DNA from: Firmicutes bacterium ZOR0006
Lineage (GTDB): Bacteria > Bacillota_I > Bacilli_A > Culicoidibacterales > ZOR0006
Direction of reading: 5' to 3'
NCBI GenBank assembly: GCA_000798955.1
Contig: JTLC01000035.1
Location: 1 to 46,789 of the forward strand
DNA: 46,789 nt
Shown piece after piece: positions 32,365 to 41,462 of this stretch. Every line of letters starts with the position of its first letter. Position 1 is the stretch's first letter. A model generated the notes under the pieces. The model was not told the DNA's origin and searched no databases. It was given only the letters and a program-made list of their open reading frames with translations. A program made the position numbers and the translations under genes.

Positions 32365-32601
32365 ATGGTCAACAAATCACATTTCATTGCTCAAATTAGA
32401 CAAATTAGTCACCCAAAAACAATATATTTTTTTCTAATTGATTCAGAAACACTCATTCAAAGCGAACTTCCAAAAAATTGCCAGTTTCTGCAAAAAGAGC
32501 CAATAAATTCGCAACAACTATTTTATGTTCGTGGACGACTTCAGTGTAAAGAAGTCAATCACACGCAAAGCTTCATTACTGAGCAAATCATTCCCATTTA
32601 A
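32365..32601 (+). CDS. Small protein, possible OB-fold fragment
   Basis: A 78-residue protein of uncertain family. Its C-terminal half (FYVRGRLQCKEVNHTQSFITEQIIPI) looks like the last strands of an OB-fold of the SSB type, where a 'RGRLQ' strand precedes another beta strand. The N-terminal half (TIYFFLIDSETLIQSELPKN) reads as two strands. It is too short for a full SSB. AATAAGGAGG precedes the ATG, with 6-8 bases of spacing. The stop is followed at once by the ribosome binding site of the next gene, so the two are coupled. Confidence 0.6.
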   Translation: MVNKSHFIAQIRQISHPKTIYFFLIDSETLIQSELPKNCQFLQKEPINSQQLFYVRGRLQCKEVNHTQSFITEQIIPI

Positions 32602-32612
32602 GGAGGGTTATT

Positions 32613-32999
32613 ATGTTTATACTCAATCATTACTCTAGCCAGATAATTGGTCCAATCTTCCAAGTAGAAAAACTTACGACCGATGATAGTCTCGAAGTGA
32701 ATTTCTTACTCACCTTAAAGGTGCTCCGTGCCTTTCATGATTCTAACAATCAACCTGTCTATGACTTCCTCAACTGCTTGGTTCCTGCTCCTCAATTTTA
32801 CGCACTCAAAAATGACAGTCTCATCGGTGAAACTGCCATTATCTCGGGTTCGCTCACTACTCTTGTTTGTGATGGTCAAGAGCAACTTTTACTTCAAGCG
32901 CATTCGGTTGTTTTGAAATCTGCATATGCGCAGCATGCTTATGTGCCAGCTGCTGGAGTTGTTGAAAATAATTCACAGTCAGTGCCAATAATCTGCTAG
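32613..32999 (+). CDS. Divergent SSB-like OB-fold protein
   Basis: A 128-residue protein resembling a reduced single-strand DNA-binding protein. The order matches an SSB core: IIGPIFQVEKL, VNFLLTLKVLRAF, QPVYDFLNCLVPAPQFYAL, LIGETAIISGSLTTLV, then QLLLQAHSVVLKS. The usual aromatic residues and the acidic C-terminal tip of true SSBs are missing, and identity is low, so DNA binding is uncertain. AAGGAGGG lies 5 bases before the ATG, overlapping the stop of the previous gene. The last 143 bases overlap the convergent exporter gene, and no terminator is seen between them. Confidence 0.6.
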   Translation: MFILNHYSSQIIGPIFQVEKLTTDDSLEVNFLLTLKVLRAFHDSNNQPVYDFLNCLVPAPQFYALKNDSLIGETAIISGSLTTLVCDGQEQLLLQAHSVVLKSAYAQHAYVPAAGVVENNSQSVPIIC

Positions 33000-33816
33000 T
33001 ACTCCATGTGCTCACGATAAAATGTTCTGGTATCGTATAACAAAACAAAGTACCTCGTTCCTGTTTCGCAACGAGAACTTGGAAATAATCATGGTGCATC
33101 CGCAATGCATATTGTAACTCTTGTTGAACTGGTAGTGGCAGTGATTCTTTGCTTGTCCGCATTTCCGACTGAAGTTCAAGTAAGTGTTGATTGAGCTGAA
33201 CAAAATCGGATTCATCTTCACTTAACAATTGAATGGCTACTGCCGGTAGTGGCTCGAGTTTTGGGAATGAAAGCGTCATGATTTCTCGCGGTGTGCGCCA
33301 CATAAATTCATGGAGCAATTGTGAAAGCTGCAGAAATTGGTGATAGACTAATTTTGTTGCTTTCTTTTTTGTATACCTTTGAGCAAATAACCAGGAAACA
33401 ACAAAGGCGATACTTAAGCTCATCGCTTTGATCAAAATTCGTTCCACTGTCGCATCAGCTAAGGTTTCAGCTTGAAAAATGATAAAAGCCGCAATTGCCA
33501 ATGGCAATGATGGAATCCAAAATTTTAACCAAATTGGTAAGGTTAACACTAGCACTAAAATCATGGCGACTCCGATATAGACGTTGTGAATCGTCAGTGC
33601 CAACATCACTCCGAGTGAAATCCCTACAATTTGTGCTGAAATTTGACCTTTGATATTAAATGTTGCCGATTCTTGTGTTGGCGATAAAATTAAAATAATA
33701 AAGTTTGCAATCAGGGCACTGCTTGTTAAAGGATAATCAATGAACCAAAAAAAAGCAATTGTGGCACTCATACCTGTTAACACTTGAAAAATTTGTCTTT
33801 TATCAATGGTTTGCAT
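32857..33816 (-). CDS. Aromatic-acid-exporter-like membrane protein (FUSC/ArAE type), second of a pair
   Basis: A 319-residue protein. About 150 N-terminal residues hold five or six membrane segments (for example GMSATIAFFWFIDYPLTSSALIANFIILILSP), and ~150 C-terminal residues form a soluble helical domain with a final coiled region (LALTVNYFQQLQQLAHKHAAH). This is the layout of Firmicutes YgaE/FusC-like aromatic acid exporters, which expel small organic acids. AAGGAG is 7 bases before the ATG at 33816. The start lies 14 bases inside the first gene of the pair. Its 3' end overlaps the convergent SSB-like gene. Confidence 0.78.
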   Translation of the reverse strand: MQTIDKRQIFQVLTGMSATIAFFWFIDYPLTSSALIANFIILILSPTQESATFNIKGQISAQIVGISLGVMLALTIHNVYIGVAMILVLVLTLPIWLKFWIPSLPLAIAAFIIFQAETLADATVERILIKAMSLSIAFVVSWLFAQRYTKKKATKLVYHQFLQLSQLLHEFMWRTPREIMTLSFPKLEPLPAVAIQLLSEDESDFVQLNQHLLELQSEMRTSKESLPLPVQQELQYALRMHHDYFQVLVAKQERGTLFCYTIPEHFIVSTWSTSRLLALTVNYFQQLQQLAHKHAAHMQISKQPNALEVKVALDHHKQE

Positions 33817-34759
33817 CACATAACTCCTTTTGCCATAACTCAACTGCTTGCTCGAGTTGTTGTAAATACTGCGATAATGTATAAATAGCCAGCGAGTGAC
33901 TCAATTCATGATCATAGACTGCTTGTGGACGTTGGTAGCGCAAAATTGGACATGATCCTAAATCTTGGTACAACGTTTCTAACAGTAAGCGATGCACCCT
34001 TTGCCCATGATGAAATTCTTCTCGAATCCATTGCGGTGCATCAGCTTCATTTATTTGGTTCAAGACATCGAGTGCCCGTGCAGTTAATTCATTCGCATTT
34101 TCATATAAAATAACATGTTTGTGGTAGCGTGCTCGCCAATCACTCCCCCACATATGGTAACTCGTAATTGTTTGTTGTAATAACCGGTATTCTTCCATAA
34201 ATGTCGCTTGTTCGCGCGGTGTAATCAGTTGTTTTTTCTGACAATTACGTTCTGTATAGGTGAAAATTTTGAGTGTTTGTTGATAAATTCGCTTATCGAT
34301 AAACCAACCATTCCCAAGCGGCAATAATACCCGTGAAAGTGGGTATGCAATGGCTGCTGTCGCTAATAATGGCAATAAATATTGCCAAATTGATTGTGTT
34401 GGTTCAAGTAAATATTCACTGCCAACTAAAAACACGGCAATCAGCATCATCAACGAAACACCTTGACCAAGCACATATGGTAATAGTAGGACAATGAGTC
34501 CATACACTAGAATTGCTAGCGGTCCGGACAGTAATAGTACCAAGAAAGGAAGTGCTACGAAAGCTCCATACTGCGCAACAATTACTTTCCAGCTCCATTC
34601 TTGTTTCCTTGTGAGTGGGGGAACGAGAAAGAAAAACCACATAAAAATAATTAAAATTGTCGTCAATTCAAATTGCAGCAACTCTAAGAGTCCCATTGTG
34701 ACCAAAATACCAATAATTTGTTTACTGATTTGCCAAAGGTAGACACTATATTTTGTCAT
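33803..34759 (-). CDS. Aromatic-acid-exporter-like membrane protein (FUSC/ArAE type), first of a pair
   Basis: A 318-residue protein with the same plan as the next gene: about five N-terminal membrane segments (TILIIFMWFFFLVPPL, ALPFLVLLLSGPLAILVYGLIVLLLPYV) and a long helical cytoplasmic tail from ~155 (ATFMEEYRLLQQTITSYHMW, QYLQQLEQAVELWQKELC). The two halves overlap by 14 bases and are probably subunits of one transporter, since one family member alone carries only half of the ~650-residue ArAE fold. A GGAG precedes the ATG. Substrate unknown. Confidence 0.75.
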   Translation of the reverse strand: MTKYSVYLWQISKQIIGILVTMGLLELLQFELTTILIIFMWFFFLVPPLTRKQEWSWKVIVAQYGAFVALPFLVLLLSGPLAILVYGLIVLLLPYVLGQGVSLMMLIAVFLVGSEYLLEPTQSIWQYLLPLLATAAIAYPLSRVLLPLGNGWFIDKRIYQQTLKIFTYTERNCQKKQLITPREQATFMEEYRLLQQTITSYHMWGSDWRARYHKHVILYENANELTARALDVLNQINEADAPQWIREEFHHGQRVHRLLLETLYQDLGSCPILRYQRPQAVYDHELSHSLAIYTLSQYLQQLEQAVELWQKELCDANH

Positions 34760-34883
34760 TTTTCTTCACTCCTTTCATTACGGTGATACTATTCGCAATT
34801 ATAACAAAATTCACCTAACACTGCTTTTATTTTGCATTATTTTCTCCCATTGCTTTCGTGAGTTTCCCTAGCTTTGCACACCA

Positions 34884-34927
34884 AAAAATAAAAAGCAGCG
34901 GTGACGAATTTTCGTCACCGCTGCTTT
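34884..34927 (-). terminator. Terminator after mnmA
   Basis: AAAGCAGCGGTGACGAA (34892-34908), 2-base gap, TTCGTCACCGCTGCTTT (34911-34927): a 15-17 bp GC-rich stem. Read leftward it is followed by TTTTATTTTTTG, just past the mnmA stop at 34941. Confidence 0.93.
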
Positions 34928-34940
34928 CAGCTTATTAGCT

Positions 34941-36125
<1,185 letters not shown>

Positions 36126-36264
36126 TCATGCCACCATCATATTTTATCTGATTTATTGTATCACATTCTTTCCTTTTTTGTCGCCATCTTAACCTTTTTC
36201 TCGTTTTTCTTCATCAAATACTTACAAATGCATCCTTCGATAAGCCTCATCCCCTCCAGATTCA

Positions 36265-36273
36265 TGCTATAAT
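36265..36273 (+). promoter_or_regulatory. Extended -10 promoter of rarA
   Basis: TGCTATAAT: a perfect -10 hexamer (36268-36273) with TGn extension, 32 bases before the start codon. The same TGC-TATAAT form occurs before the tandem-domain gene and the second thioredoxin gene. Confidence 0.55.
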
Positions 36274-36305
36274 AACAGTAACACTATTCATAAAGGAGCA
36301 TTTCC

Positions 36306-37538
36306 ATGGTTCAAACCCCTCTTGCCCATCGCCTTCGACCAAAAAGTATCGCTGATGTCGTTGGTCAGCAACATTTACTCGGTCCCAATAAGTTATTTTC
36401 TCAGCTTTTACACCATCGTCGCCTCATCTCAATGATTTTTGCTGGCCCTCCAGGAACAGGAAAAACAACAACTGCACAATTGTTAGCTCAAGCAATTGAT
36501 TTACCTTATGAAGTGATGAATGCTGTTACTTGTAATAAATCACAAATTGATTTGATGATTCATCGTGCTCAAATGGAACGACAGTTAGTTTTAATTATGG
36601 ACGAAATCCACCGCCTCAATAAAGACAAACAAGATTTATTGTTACCTCATCTTGAAAGCGGCTTAATTATCTTAATTGGGATGACAACCGCAAACCCCTA
36701 TCAAGCGATTAATTTGGCGATTCGTAGTCGTTGCCAAATTGTGAACTTTCAAACTATTACTACTGAAGATATTGTGCTCGCCTTAGAGCGTGCCGTCCGT
36801 GTCGATAGTTTGTTTCACGATTTAAGTGTCACCCCTGAGGCTTTCGTTTTTATCGCTCGACAGGCCAGTGGTGATATTCGCTTTGCCCTTAACACCTTAG
36901 AAACGGCTACTTTAATGTGTGCTGATCACGTCATTACAGTGGATACAATCACGGCTTTTCTCGATAAACCAAATTTACGCCATGATGGGAATGAAGAGCA
37001 GCACTACAATTTAGTGTCCGCTTTTCAAAAATCCATTCGCGGGAGTGATGTCGATGCGGCGCTGTACTGGCTCGCTCGCCTCGTCAGTGCCCAAGACTTA
37101 GAAGCGATTGCTCGGCGGCTACTTGTCATCGCCTATGAAGATATTGGTCTTGCTAATCCCAATGTTGCCTCACGAACATTAGTCGCGATTCAAACTGCTC
37201 GTGAAGTTGGCTTTCCTGAAGCAATGATTCCTTTAAGTGTTGCTGTTGCTGATCTGGCGCTGTCACCAAAATCGCGTTCTGCTTACAGCGGAGTCAAAAA
37301 AGCCTTGGCAGATATTGAATCTGGCTTTGCTGAAGATGTTCCTGAATTCATCAAGTTACACCCGCAAGGCGTTCCGCAACATGAACGCTACGACTGGGAA
37401 CAGCGTGACAAATGGTACCACTATAACTATTTACCTGAAAAGCTTCATGGTCGCCAATACTATCACCCTGAGTTTACTTCAAGTTACGAAAAAGCGCTCG
37501 CTACTCATTATCAACCACGCACAGCAAAAAAAGATTGA
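36306..37538 (+). CDS. rarA: Replication-associated recombination protein RarA (MgsA), AAA+ ATPase
   Basis: AAA+ ATPase that acts at stalled replication forks and ssDNA gaps, related to clamp loaders and RuvB. The start reads LAHRLRPKSIADVVGQQHLL, as in the family. Walker A is GPPGTGKT (47-54), Walker B LIMDE (96-100), sensor-1 GMTTANPY, and an arginine-finger region lies in IRSRCQIV. The MgsA C-terminal tetramerisation domain follows with RLLVIAYEDIGLANP and ALSPKSRSAYSGVKKALADI. At 410 residues the length is slightly short of the usual ~430. Single gene, terminator shared with the AI-2E-type permease. Confidence 0.96.
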   Translation: MVQTPLAHRLRPKSIADVVGQQHLLGPNKLFSQLLHHRRLISMIFAGPPGTGKTTTAQLLAQAIDLPYEVMNAVTCNKSQIDLMIHRAQMERQLVLIMDEIHRLNKDKQDLLLPHLESGLIILIGMTTANPYQAINLAIRSRCQIVNFQTITTEDIVLALERAVRVDSLFHDLSVTPEAFVFIARQASGDIRFALNTLETATLMCADHVITVDTITAFLDKPNLRHDGNEEQHYNLVSAFQKSIRGSDVDAALYWLARLVSAQDLEAIARRLLVIAYEDIGLANPNVASRTLVAIQTAREVGFPEAMIPLSVAVADLALSPKSRSAYSGVKKALADIESGFAEDVPEFIKLHPQGVPQHERYDWEQRDKWYHYNYLPEKLHGRQYYHPEFTSSYEKALATHYQPRTAKKD

Positions 37539-37559
37539 CCCTTCTGGGCCAATCTTTTT
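37526..37559. terminator. Bidirectional terminator between rarA and the AI-2E-family gene
   Basis: GATTG-A-CCC, loop TTCT, GGG-C-CAATC with one mismatch, flanked by A- and T-runs. It begins inside the last codons of rarA and ends at the stop of the opposing gene. Confidence 0.8.
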
Positions 37560-38661
37560 AATTTGTCTCTGCCATATTCGTTTCCGCCGCCAGTTTCTCA
37601 GCTTTTCTCGCGCGGAAGAATTTCATTGTGTGTAAAACCATCACCATCCCCGGAATCGCGAAGATAACACCGATTAAACCAAGTAAGTTCCCACCAACAA
37701 ACATTGCCAACAAGATTAATAAATCGTGCGACTGCATTGAATGTGAATAAATCCGCGGTTGAATGAAGTTTGCATCAACTTGGCTATAAATAACCAAACC
37801 AATTCCAGTAATAAAAAAGAGTTGTAACGAAATTGGGAGCGTGATAATCGCGATCACAACTGAGCCAATGATACTACCAAACATCGGAATCAACTGAATC
37901 AAGTTAAAGACTAACGCTAATGCAATTGCATTAGGTGTTCCCGTGATTGTCAGCAGTACCGATACAATTACAAAACCAATACTCGTAATGATCGCGAGTG
38001 CTTTTAAATAGCGCCGCATTTCCAAATCCAATGTTTCAAAATAATGAATCCAAACATCACGACTCCGTTTTGGGAAAATCAACGTAAAGCCTTGCATAAT
38101 CCGTCGGTGATCAATCAGGAAGTAAGCTGCAATGATTAACATCATAAACCCGTTAAACAAATATCCCGTCGCTAGTGAAATGTAGCCAGTAGCTGTTGTT
38201 AATAACCATCCGGAAACATTTGCCAAAACTTCAGGCCATTTCTCAGCGACAATACTATTAATTTGGGCAACTAATGTCGAATCAAGCTGTGTTGCCAGCC
38301 AATCAAAGAATACAGTCACTGATGAAAAGACAGAATACAGTTGGCTTGCCACGAGCGGAAAAATAAAGAGAATCAAATAAATCAAAATACTAGCAAAAAT
38401 CGTCAAAACTAAGAGCGATGTTAATGCCCGAAACTTGCCACGAAGCCATTTAGTTGAGATGAGTTCAACAAGCGGTAAAAATAAATACGCAATGATAAAC
38501 CCACCAATAAATGGTGTTAAAATTGTCAACATAATCGTCAAGACTGGACTGTAGTCACTCCACACCATTGGGAGTAACAAGAGAATTAGCAATAATATTG
38601 CCACCGATGCAAGCCCGCGCACCGTAAATAAGCGTTCAATAATTTCTTTTTTGTTCATCAT
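37558..38661 (-). CDS. AI-2E-family transporter (PerM/YdbI type)
   Basis: A 367-residue multi-pass membrane protein with about eight hydrophobic segments, first a pair near residues 15-70 (ILLLILLLLPMVW, GFIIAYLFLPLV), then the long conserved stretch ALALVFNLIQLIPMFGSIIGSVV and QPRIYSHSMQSHDLLILLAMFVGGNLLGLIGVIFAIPG near the end. The last block is the family signature. The family was named for autoinducer-2 export, but most members, PerM-like ones included, lack proven substrates and some move ions. TTCACC/GAGGG precedes the ATG. Single gene. Confidence 0.9.
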   Translation of the reverse strand: MMNKKEIIERLFTVRGLASVAILLLILLLLPMVWSDYSPVLTIMLTILTPFIGGFIIAYLFLPLVELISTKWLRGKFRALTSLLVLTIFASILIYLILFIFPLVASQLYSVFSSVTVFFDWLATQLDSTLVAQINSIVAEKWPEVLANVSGWLLTTATGYISLATGYLFNGFMMLIIAAYFLIDHRRIMQGFTLIFPKRSRDVWIHYFETLDLEMRRYLKALAIITSIGFVIVSVLLTITGTPNAIALALVFNLIQLIPMFGSIIGSVVIAIITLPISLQLFFITGIGLVIYSQVDANFIQPRIYSHSMQSHDLLILLAMFVGGNLLGLIGVIFAIPGMVMVLHTMKFFRARKAEKLAAETNMAETN

Positions 38662-38693
38662 TCACCCTCCAAACACACTTCTGCTTTTTCTTG

Positions 38694-38734
38694 CTGAAAA
38701 AGAGGCAGCTTAGGTATCCTTATTACCTAAGCTG
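38694..38734 (-). terminator. Probable terminator of the two-component operon
   Basis: CAGCTTAGGTA (38706-38716), loop TCCTTAT, TACCTAAGCTG (38724-38734): a perfect 11-bp stem. Read leftward it is followed by CCTCTTTTTC. It lies 78 bases past the kinase stop, so a role as operator of the next gene cannot be excluded. Confidence 0.7.
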
Positions 38735-38811
38735 TTACTAATTGTATCATAGCACAAAGAATTGCTTTTTGGTGTCATTGACAACTTTTTTGTGGAAACT
38801 TTTATTTTTCA

Positions 38812-40134
38812 TCACAGATTTTCTTCATTTTTAAGCTTTTTCTTGAATCTGAACATCACGCCAGCTTCTTGATTTTCTGCTTGTAATTGTAGTTCATAGC
38901 GATGTGCAAATTCTTGACAAATTGCTAATCCGAGCCCAGACTTCCCATCTTTGCCACTAACAAAGGCTTCAAAAATTGTTGATAGTTCATCTGGTGCGAA
39001 TTTAGGTCCATCATTCGCAATGGTAATTTCAGTTTTTGTTGCGGTCAATGTTATTTCTTTTTGCGCATAGCGAGAAGCATTTGCCAAGAGATTTTCAATG
39101 ACTTGTTCCCATTCCGCTTGAGTTCCTGGCCAAATGGCAGTTTCTGATGCAAGGACAACAATTGCTACTTGCGGATATAGTGGTTGCAGTTTTTGTTGCT
39201 GTTGTTGCATAATTGCCACAACATCTGTCACTTCCTGCGGGGTTTTTGGTGCCTTCTGCATTTTTGCATAGCTAAGCAATTGCTCGACTTTATGATTGAG
39301 GGCTTTCGCTTCATGAATAATCACTGCCACACTCGCATCTAATGTTCCTTGTGGGTAGATATCATCTTGAATTGCTTCAGCATAACCCTGAATCACAGCA
39401 ATTGGTGTCTTCAAATCATGGGAAGTTTGGTGAAAAAATCGTTGCTGTTGTGCTTCATTATTTGCCAATTGTTGCTGTACAGCTTGAAGATTTTGTGCAA
39501 CCGCTCCTAATTCATCATTTCGTCGAAAAGTGAGCTGTGCTTGCCAGTCGCGTTCACCAATACGTTGCGTAAAATCATTAATTTTTTGCAAATCACGGGC
39601 TAAATATAAGCCCCAAAACAAGAAAATTGCACTCCCAATCACAAAAAGAAAGGCAAATAAGACCATGACTTCTTGTAATAACACATTCGATAAAAATGAT
39701 GGGACTCCTGTTAGCACATATGAAATCACTGTGATTGGCTGGGGACCACTGACTTTAGTAATTTGCACATTCATCAATTCAGCGCCAATTTCATAATGAT
39801 ACTGCAAAGTTGGTTGTTGTTGCGAAGCCGCAATTTGTGTTAATTCATTGAATAAACGTTCTTCAGGGAAGCCACTTTGGGCCACAACGAGCCGTTGATC
39901 AGTTAAAATTAAACTTTCAACGCCATTCACTGCTGGAAATGTTGGTTGCGCTACGTAGATTGGCAAATTTTCTAGAATGACGGCTTGTTGCTGTGAAAGC
40001 TCTGCGATTTTTTGTTCGATGAAAATACTCTGATAGCGTTGTTGAATAATATTAACCGACAGTAGCACCCCGGCAATCAAGACGGTTGCATAAATTGCTA
40101 TAATTTTCCAACGTAATCCAATTTGAACTCTCAT
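38812..40134 (-). CDS. Two-component sensor histidine kinase
   Basis: A 440-residue membrane sensor. Helix 1 is at 11-30, an extracellular region of ~120 residues follows (31-150; PAS/Cache-like, mixed strands), then helix 2 at 152-178 and a HAMP-type linker (179-225). The DHp domain has the H-box FFHQTSHDLKTPIAVIQGYAE with phospho-acceptor His239. The ATPase domain shows the N-box VIENLLANASRYA, the ANDGP loop and GKSGLGLAICQEFA. All catalytic motifs are intact. The ATG overlaps the stop of the regulator gene (ATGA), so translation is coupled. The ligand is unknown; this TCS lies opposite two thioredoxin-fold genes. Confidence 0.94.
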   Translation of the reverse strand: MRVQIGLRWKIIAIYATVLIAGVLLSVNIIQQRYQSIFIEQKIAELSQQQAVILENLPIYVAQPTFPAVNGVESLILTDQRLVVAQSGFPEERLFNELTQIAASQQQPTLQYHYEIGAELMNVQITKVSGPQPITVISYVLTGVPSFLSNVLLQEVMVLFAFLFVIGSAIFLFWGLYLARDLQKINDFTQRIGERDWQAQLTFRRNDELGAVAQNLQAVQQQLANNEAQQQRFFHQTSHDLKTPIAVIQGYAEAIQDDIYPQGTLDASVAVIIHEAKALNHKVEQLLSYAKMQKAPKTPQEVTDVVAIMQQQQQKLQPLYPQVAIVVLASETAIWPGTQAEWEQVIENLLANASRYAQKEITLTATKTEITIANDGPKFAPDELSTIFEAFVSGKDGKSGLGLAICQEFAHRYELQLQAENQEAGVMFRFKKKLKNEENL

Positions 40135-40799
40135 GATAATCGATATCCTTGACCATAAATTGTCACAAGCTCAAGCGTTGGCATTTTCTTGCGTAATCGG
40201 CGGATTAAGTCATCGACAACTCGATCACTGCCAACATAATCAAGCCCCCATAATTCATTGAGCAATTGTTCGCGTGTCACTGGTCGTTGACGTTGCTTCA
40301 GTAAATACACAAGTAATTGAAATTCGCGATATGTTAACTCAACTTTTTCCTGCTCGAAAAAGACTGCTTCTTTTTCTAAATCAACGACGTATGCCCCAAT
40401 TTCATACGTAACTGCTTTGACTTCCTCACCGTAAGCCCGAACCAATAACCGCTTCATCCGCAAGAGCACTTCTCGTGGGGAAAATGGTTTGGTGATATAA
40501 TCATCACTCCCTAATTCCAGGCCTTGAATCCGATCGTACTCACTATCACGAGCCGATAAGCAAATGACAGGAATCGCTTGATTATACGCACGAATCGCAG
40601 CCAATAAGTCCCGACCATCGCCTTGCGGTAACATAATATCTAAAATCCAAGCATCAATTGTCGCATTTTCACACTGTGCACGTGCACTCGGATAATCATG
40701 AAAACATTGAACAAGAAAGCCTTCCCGCTGAAAGTAACTCGCTAATAATTGTTGTAAATTTTTCTCATCTTCAACGATGGCGATTGTGTGTCTCGTCAT
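40131..40799 (-). CDS. OmpR/PhoB-family response regulator
   Basis: A 222-residue DNA-binding response regulator, partner of the kinase that follows. The receiver domain has IVEDEKN (acid pocket), phospho-acceptor Asp54 in ILDIMLPQGDG, Ser in CLSARD and Lys in DYITKPF. The C-terminal winged helix has ELTYREFQLLVYLLKQRQRPVTREQLL and the recognition region SDRVVDDLIRRLRKKM. AAGGAG lies 8 bases before the ATG at 40799; the longer frame has no ribosome binding site. The stop overlaps the kinase ATG. Likely targets include its own operon and perhaps the divergent gene 158 bases away. Confidence 0.95.
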   Translation of the reverse strand: MTRHTIAIVEDEKNLQQLLASYFQREGFLVQCFHDYPSARAQCENATIDAWILDIMLPQGDGRDLLAAIRAYNQAIPVICLSARDSEYDRIQGLELGSDDYITKPFSPREVLLRMKRLLVRAYGEEVKAVTYEIGAYVVDLEKEAVFFEQEKVELTYREFQLLVYLLKQRQRPVTREQLLNELWGLDYVGSDRVVDDLIRRLRKKMPTLELVTIYGQGYRLS

Positions 40800-40920
40800 T
40801 TTCTTAACTCCTTGATTGTATCTCCTTGTATTGTACGGTATTTGAGGGTGTACTGGCAAGTTTTCCCATCTTTCCCATAATTTCCCATAATTCAACGATG
40901 ATTATTCGAATATTTATCAT

Positions 40921-40926
40921 TATAAT
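40921..40926 (+). promoter_or_regulatory. Candidate -10 box of the first thioredoxin-fold gene
   Basis: TATAAT 32 bases before the start codon, in the divergent space with the response regulator. -35 region weak, as in activator-dependent promoters. Confidence 0.4.
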
Positions 40927-40957
40927 AAAAACAAGAACGATCTTTGGAGGTAAAAAG

Positions 40958-41419
40958 ATGAAAAAGTCACTTTTATTATTTATTGGTACAGTAGTCACTG
41001 TCCTTGCTCTTGGTATTGGTGGTTATTATGGTTACGGTTGGTACCAAGATAACGTCACACCAGTCACAAAAATCATGGAAGAACATGATGTAGCAACGTT
41101 AACAACACTGATTGCTGAAACAGATGATGCAATTTTATACGTTGGTGATCCGAGTTGCGGTGATTCCGATGTCTTTGAAGCTTGGTTTTTAGAGGTGTTA
41201 CCAGAAACAACTTGGGCAGAAGATTTCGCGTGGGACTATGTGAGTGTAAAATCACTTCGCGAAAATGGCACATTTGAAGATTTTAAAGTAACCTATGAAA
41301 TTACGACAACACCAACACTTGTACATATTGTGAATGGTGAAATTGTTGATAAAATTGCTTGGTCTCTCCGTGACGGCTTTGACCAAAGTGAAGTAACCGC
41401 TTGGATAAATGCCCAATAA
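40958..41419 (+). CDS. Membrane-anchored thioredoxin-fold protein without CxxC
   Basis: A 153-residue protein with one N-terminal helix (about 4-29) and an outward-facing thioredoxin-like domain. The expected redox site is AILYVGDPSCGDSDVFEAWF: the second Cys of CxxC is Ser (Cys67-Gly-Asp-Ser70), and the domain has no other Cys. The cis-proline loop ITTTPTL (Pro119) and the last strand LVHIVNGEI are in place. A monothiol or non-redox, binding role is likely. TTTGGAGG is 7 bases before the ATG. The start lies in the promoter region of the divergent two-component system. Confidence 0.82.
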   Translation: MKKSLLLFIGTVVTVLALGIGGYYGYGWYQDNVTPVTKIMEEHDVATLTTLIAETDDAILYVGDPSCGDSDVFEAWFLEVLPETTWAEDFAWDYVSVKSLRENGTFEDFKVTYEITTTPTLVHIVNGEIVDKIAWSLRDGFDQSEVTAWINAQ

Positions 41420-41421
41420 AA

Positions 41422-41430
41422 TGCTATAAT
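41422..41430 (+). promoter_or_regulatory. Extended -10 promoter for the second thioredoxin gene
   Basis: TGCTATAAT, with the hexamer at 41425-41430, sits only 5 bases after the stop of the first thioredoxin-fold gene and 32 bases before the next start. It gives the second gene its own promoter. Confidence 0.5.
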
Positions 41431-41462
41431 ACAAAAGAAATGAACAGAAAGAAGGTTTTACT

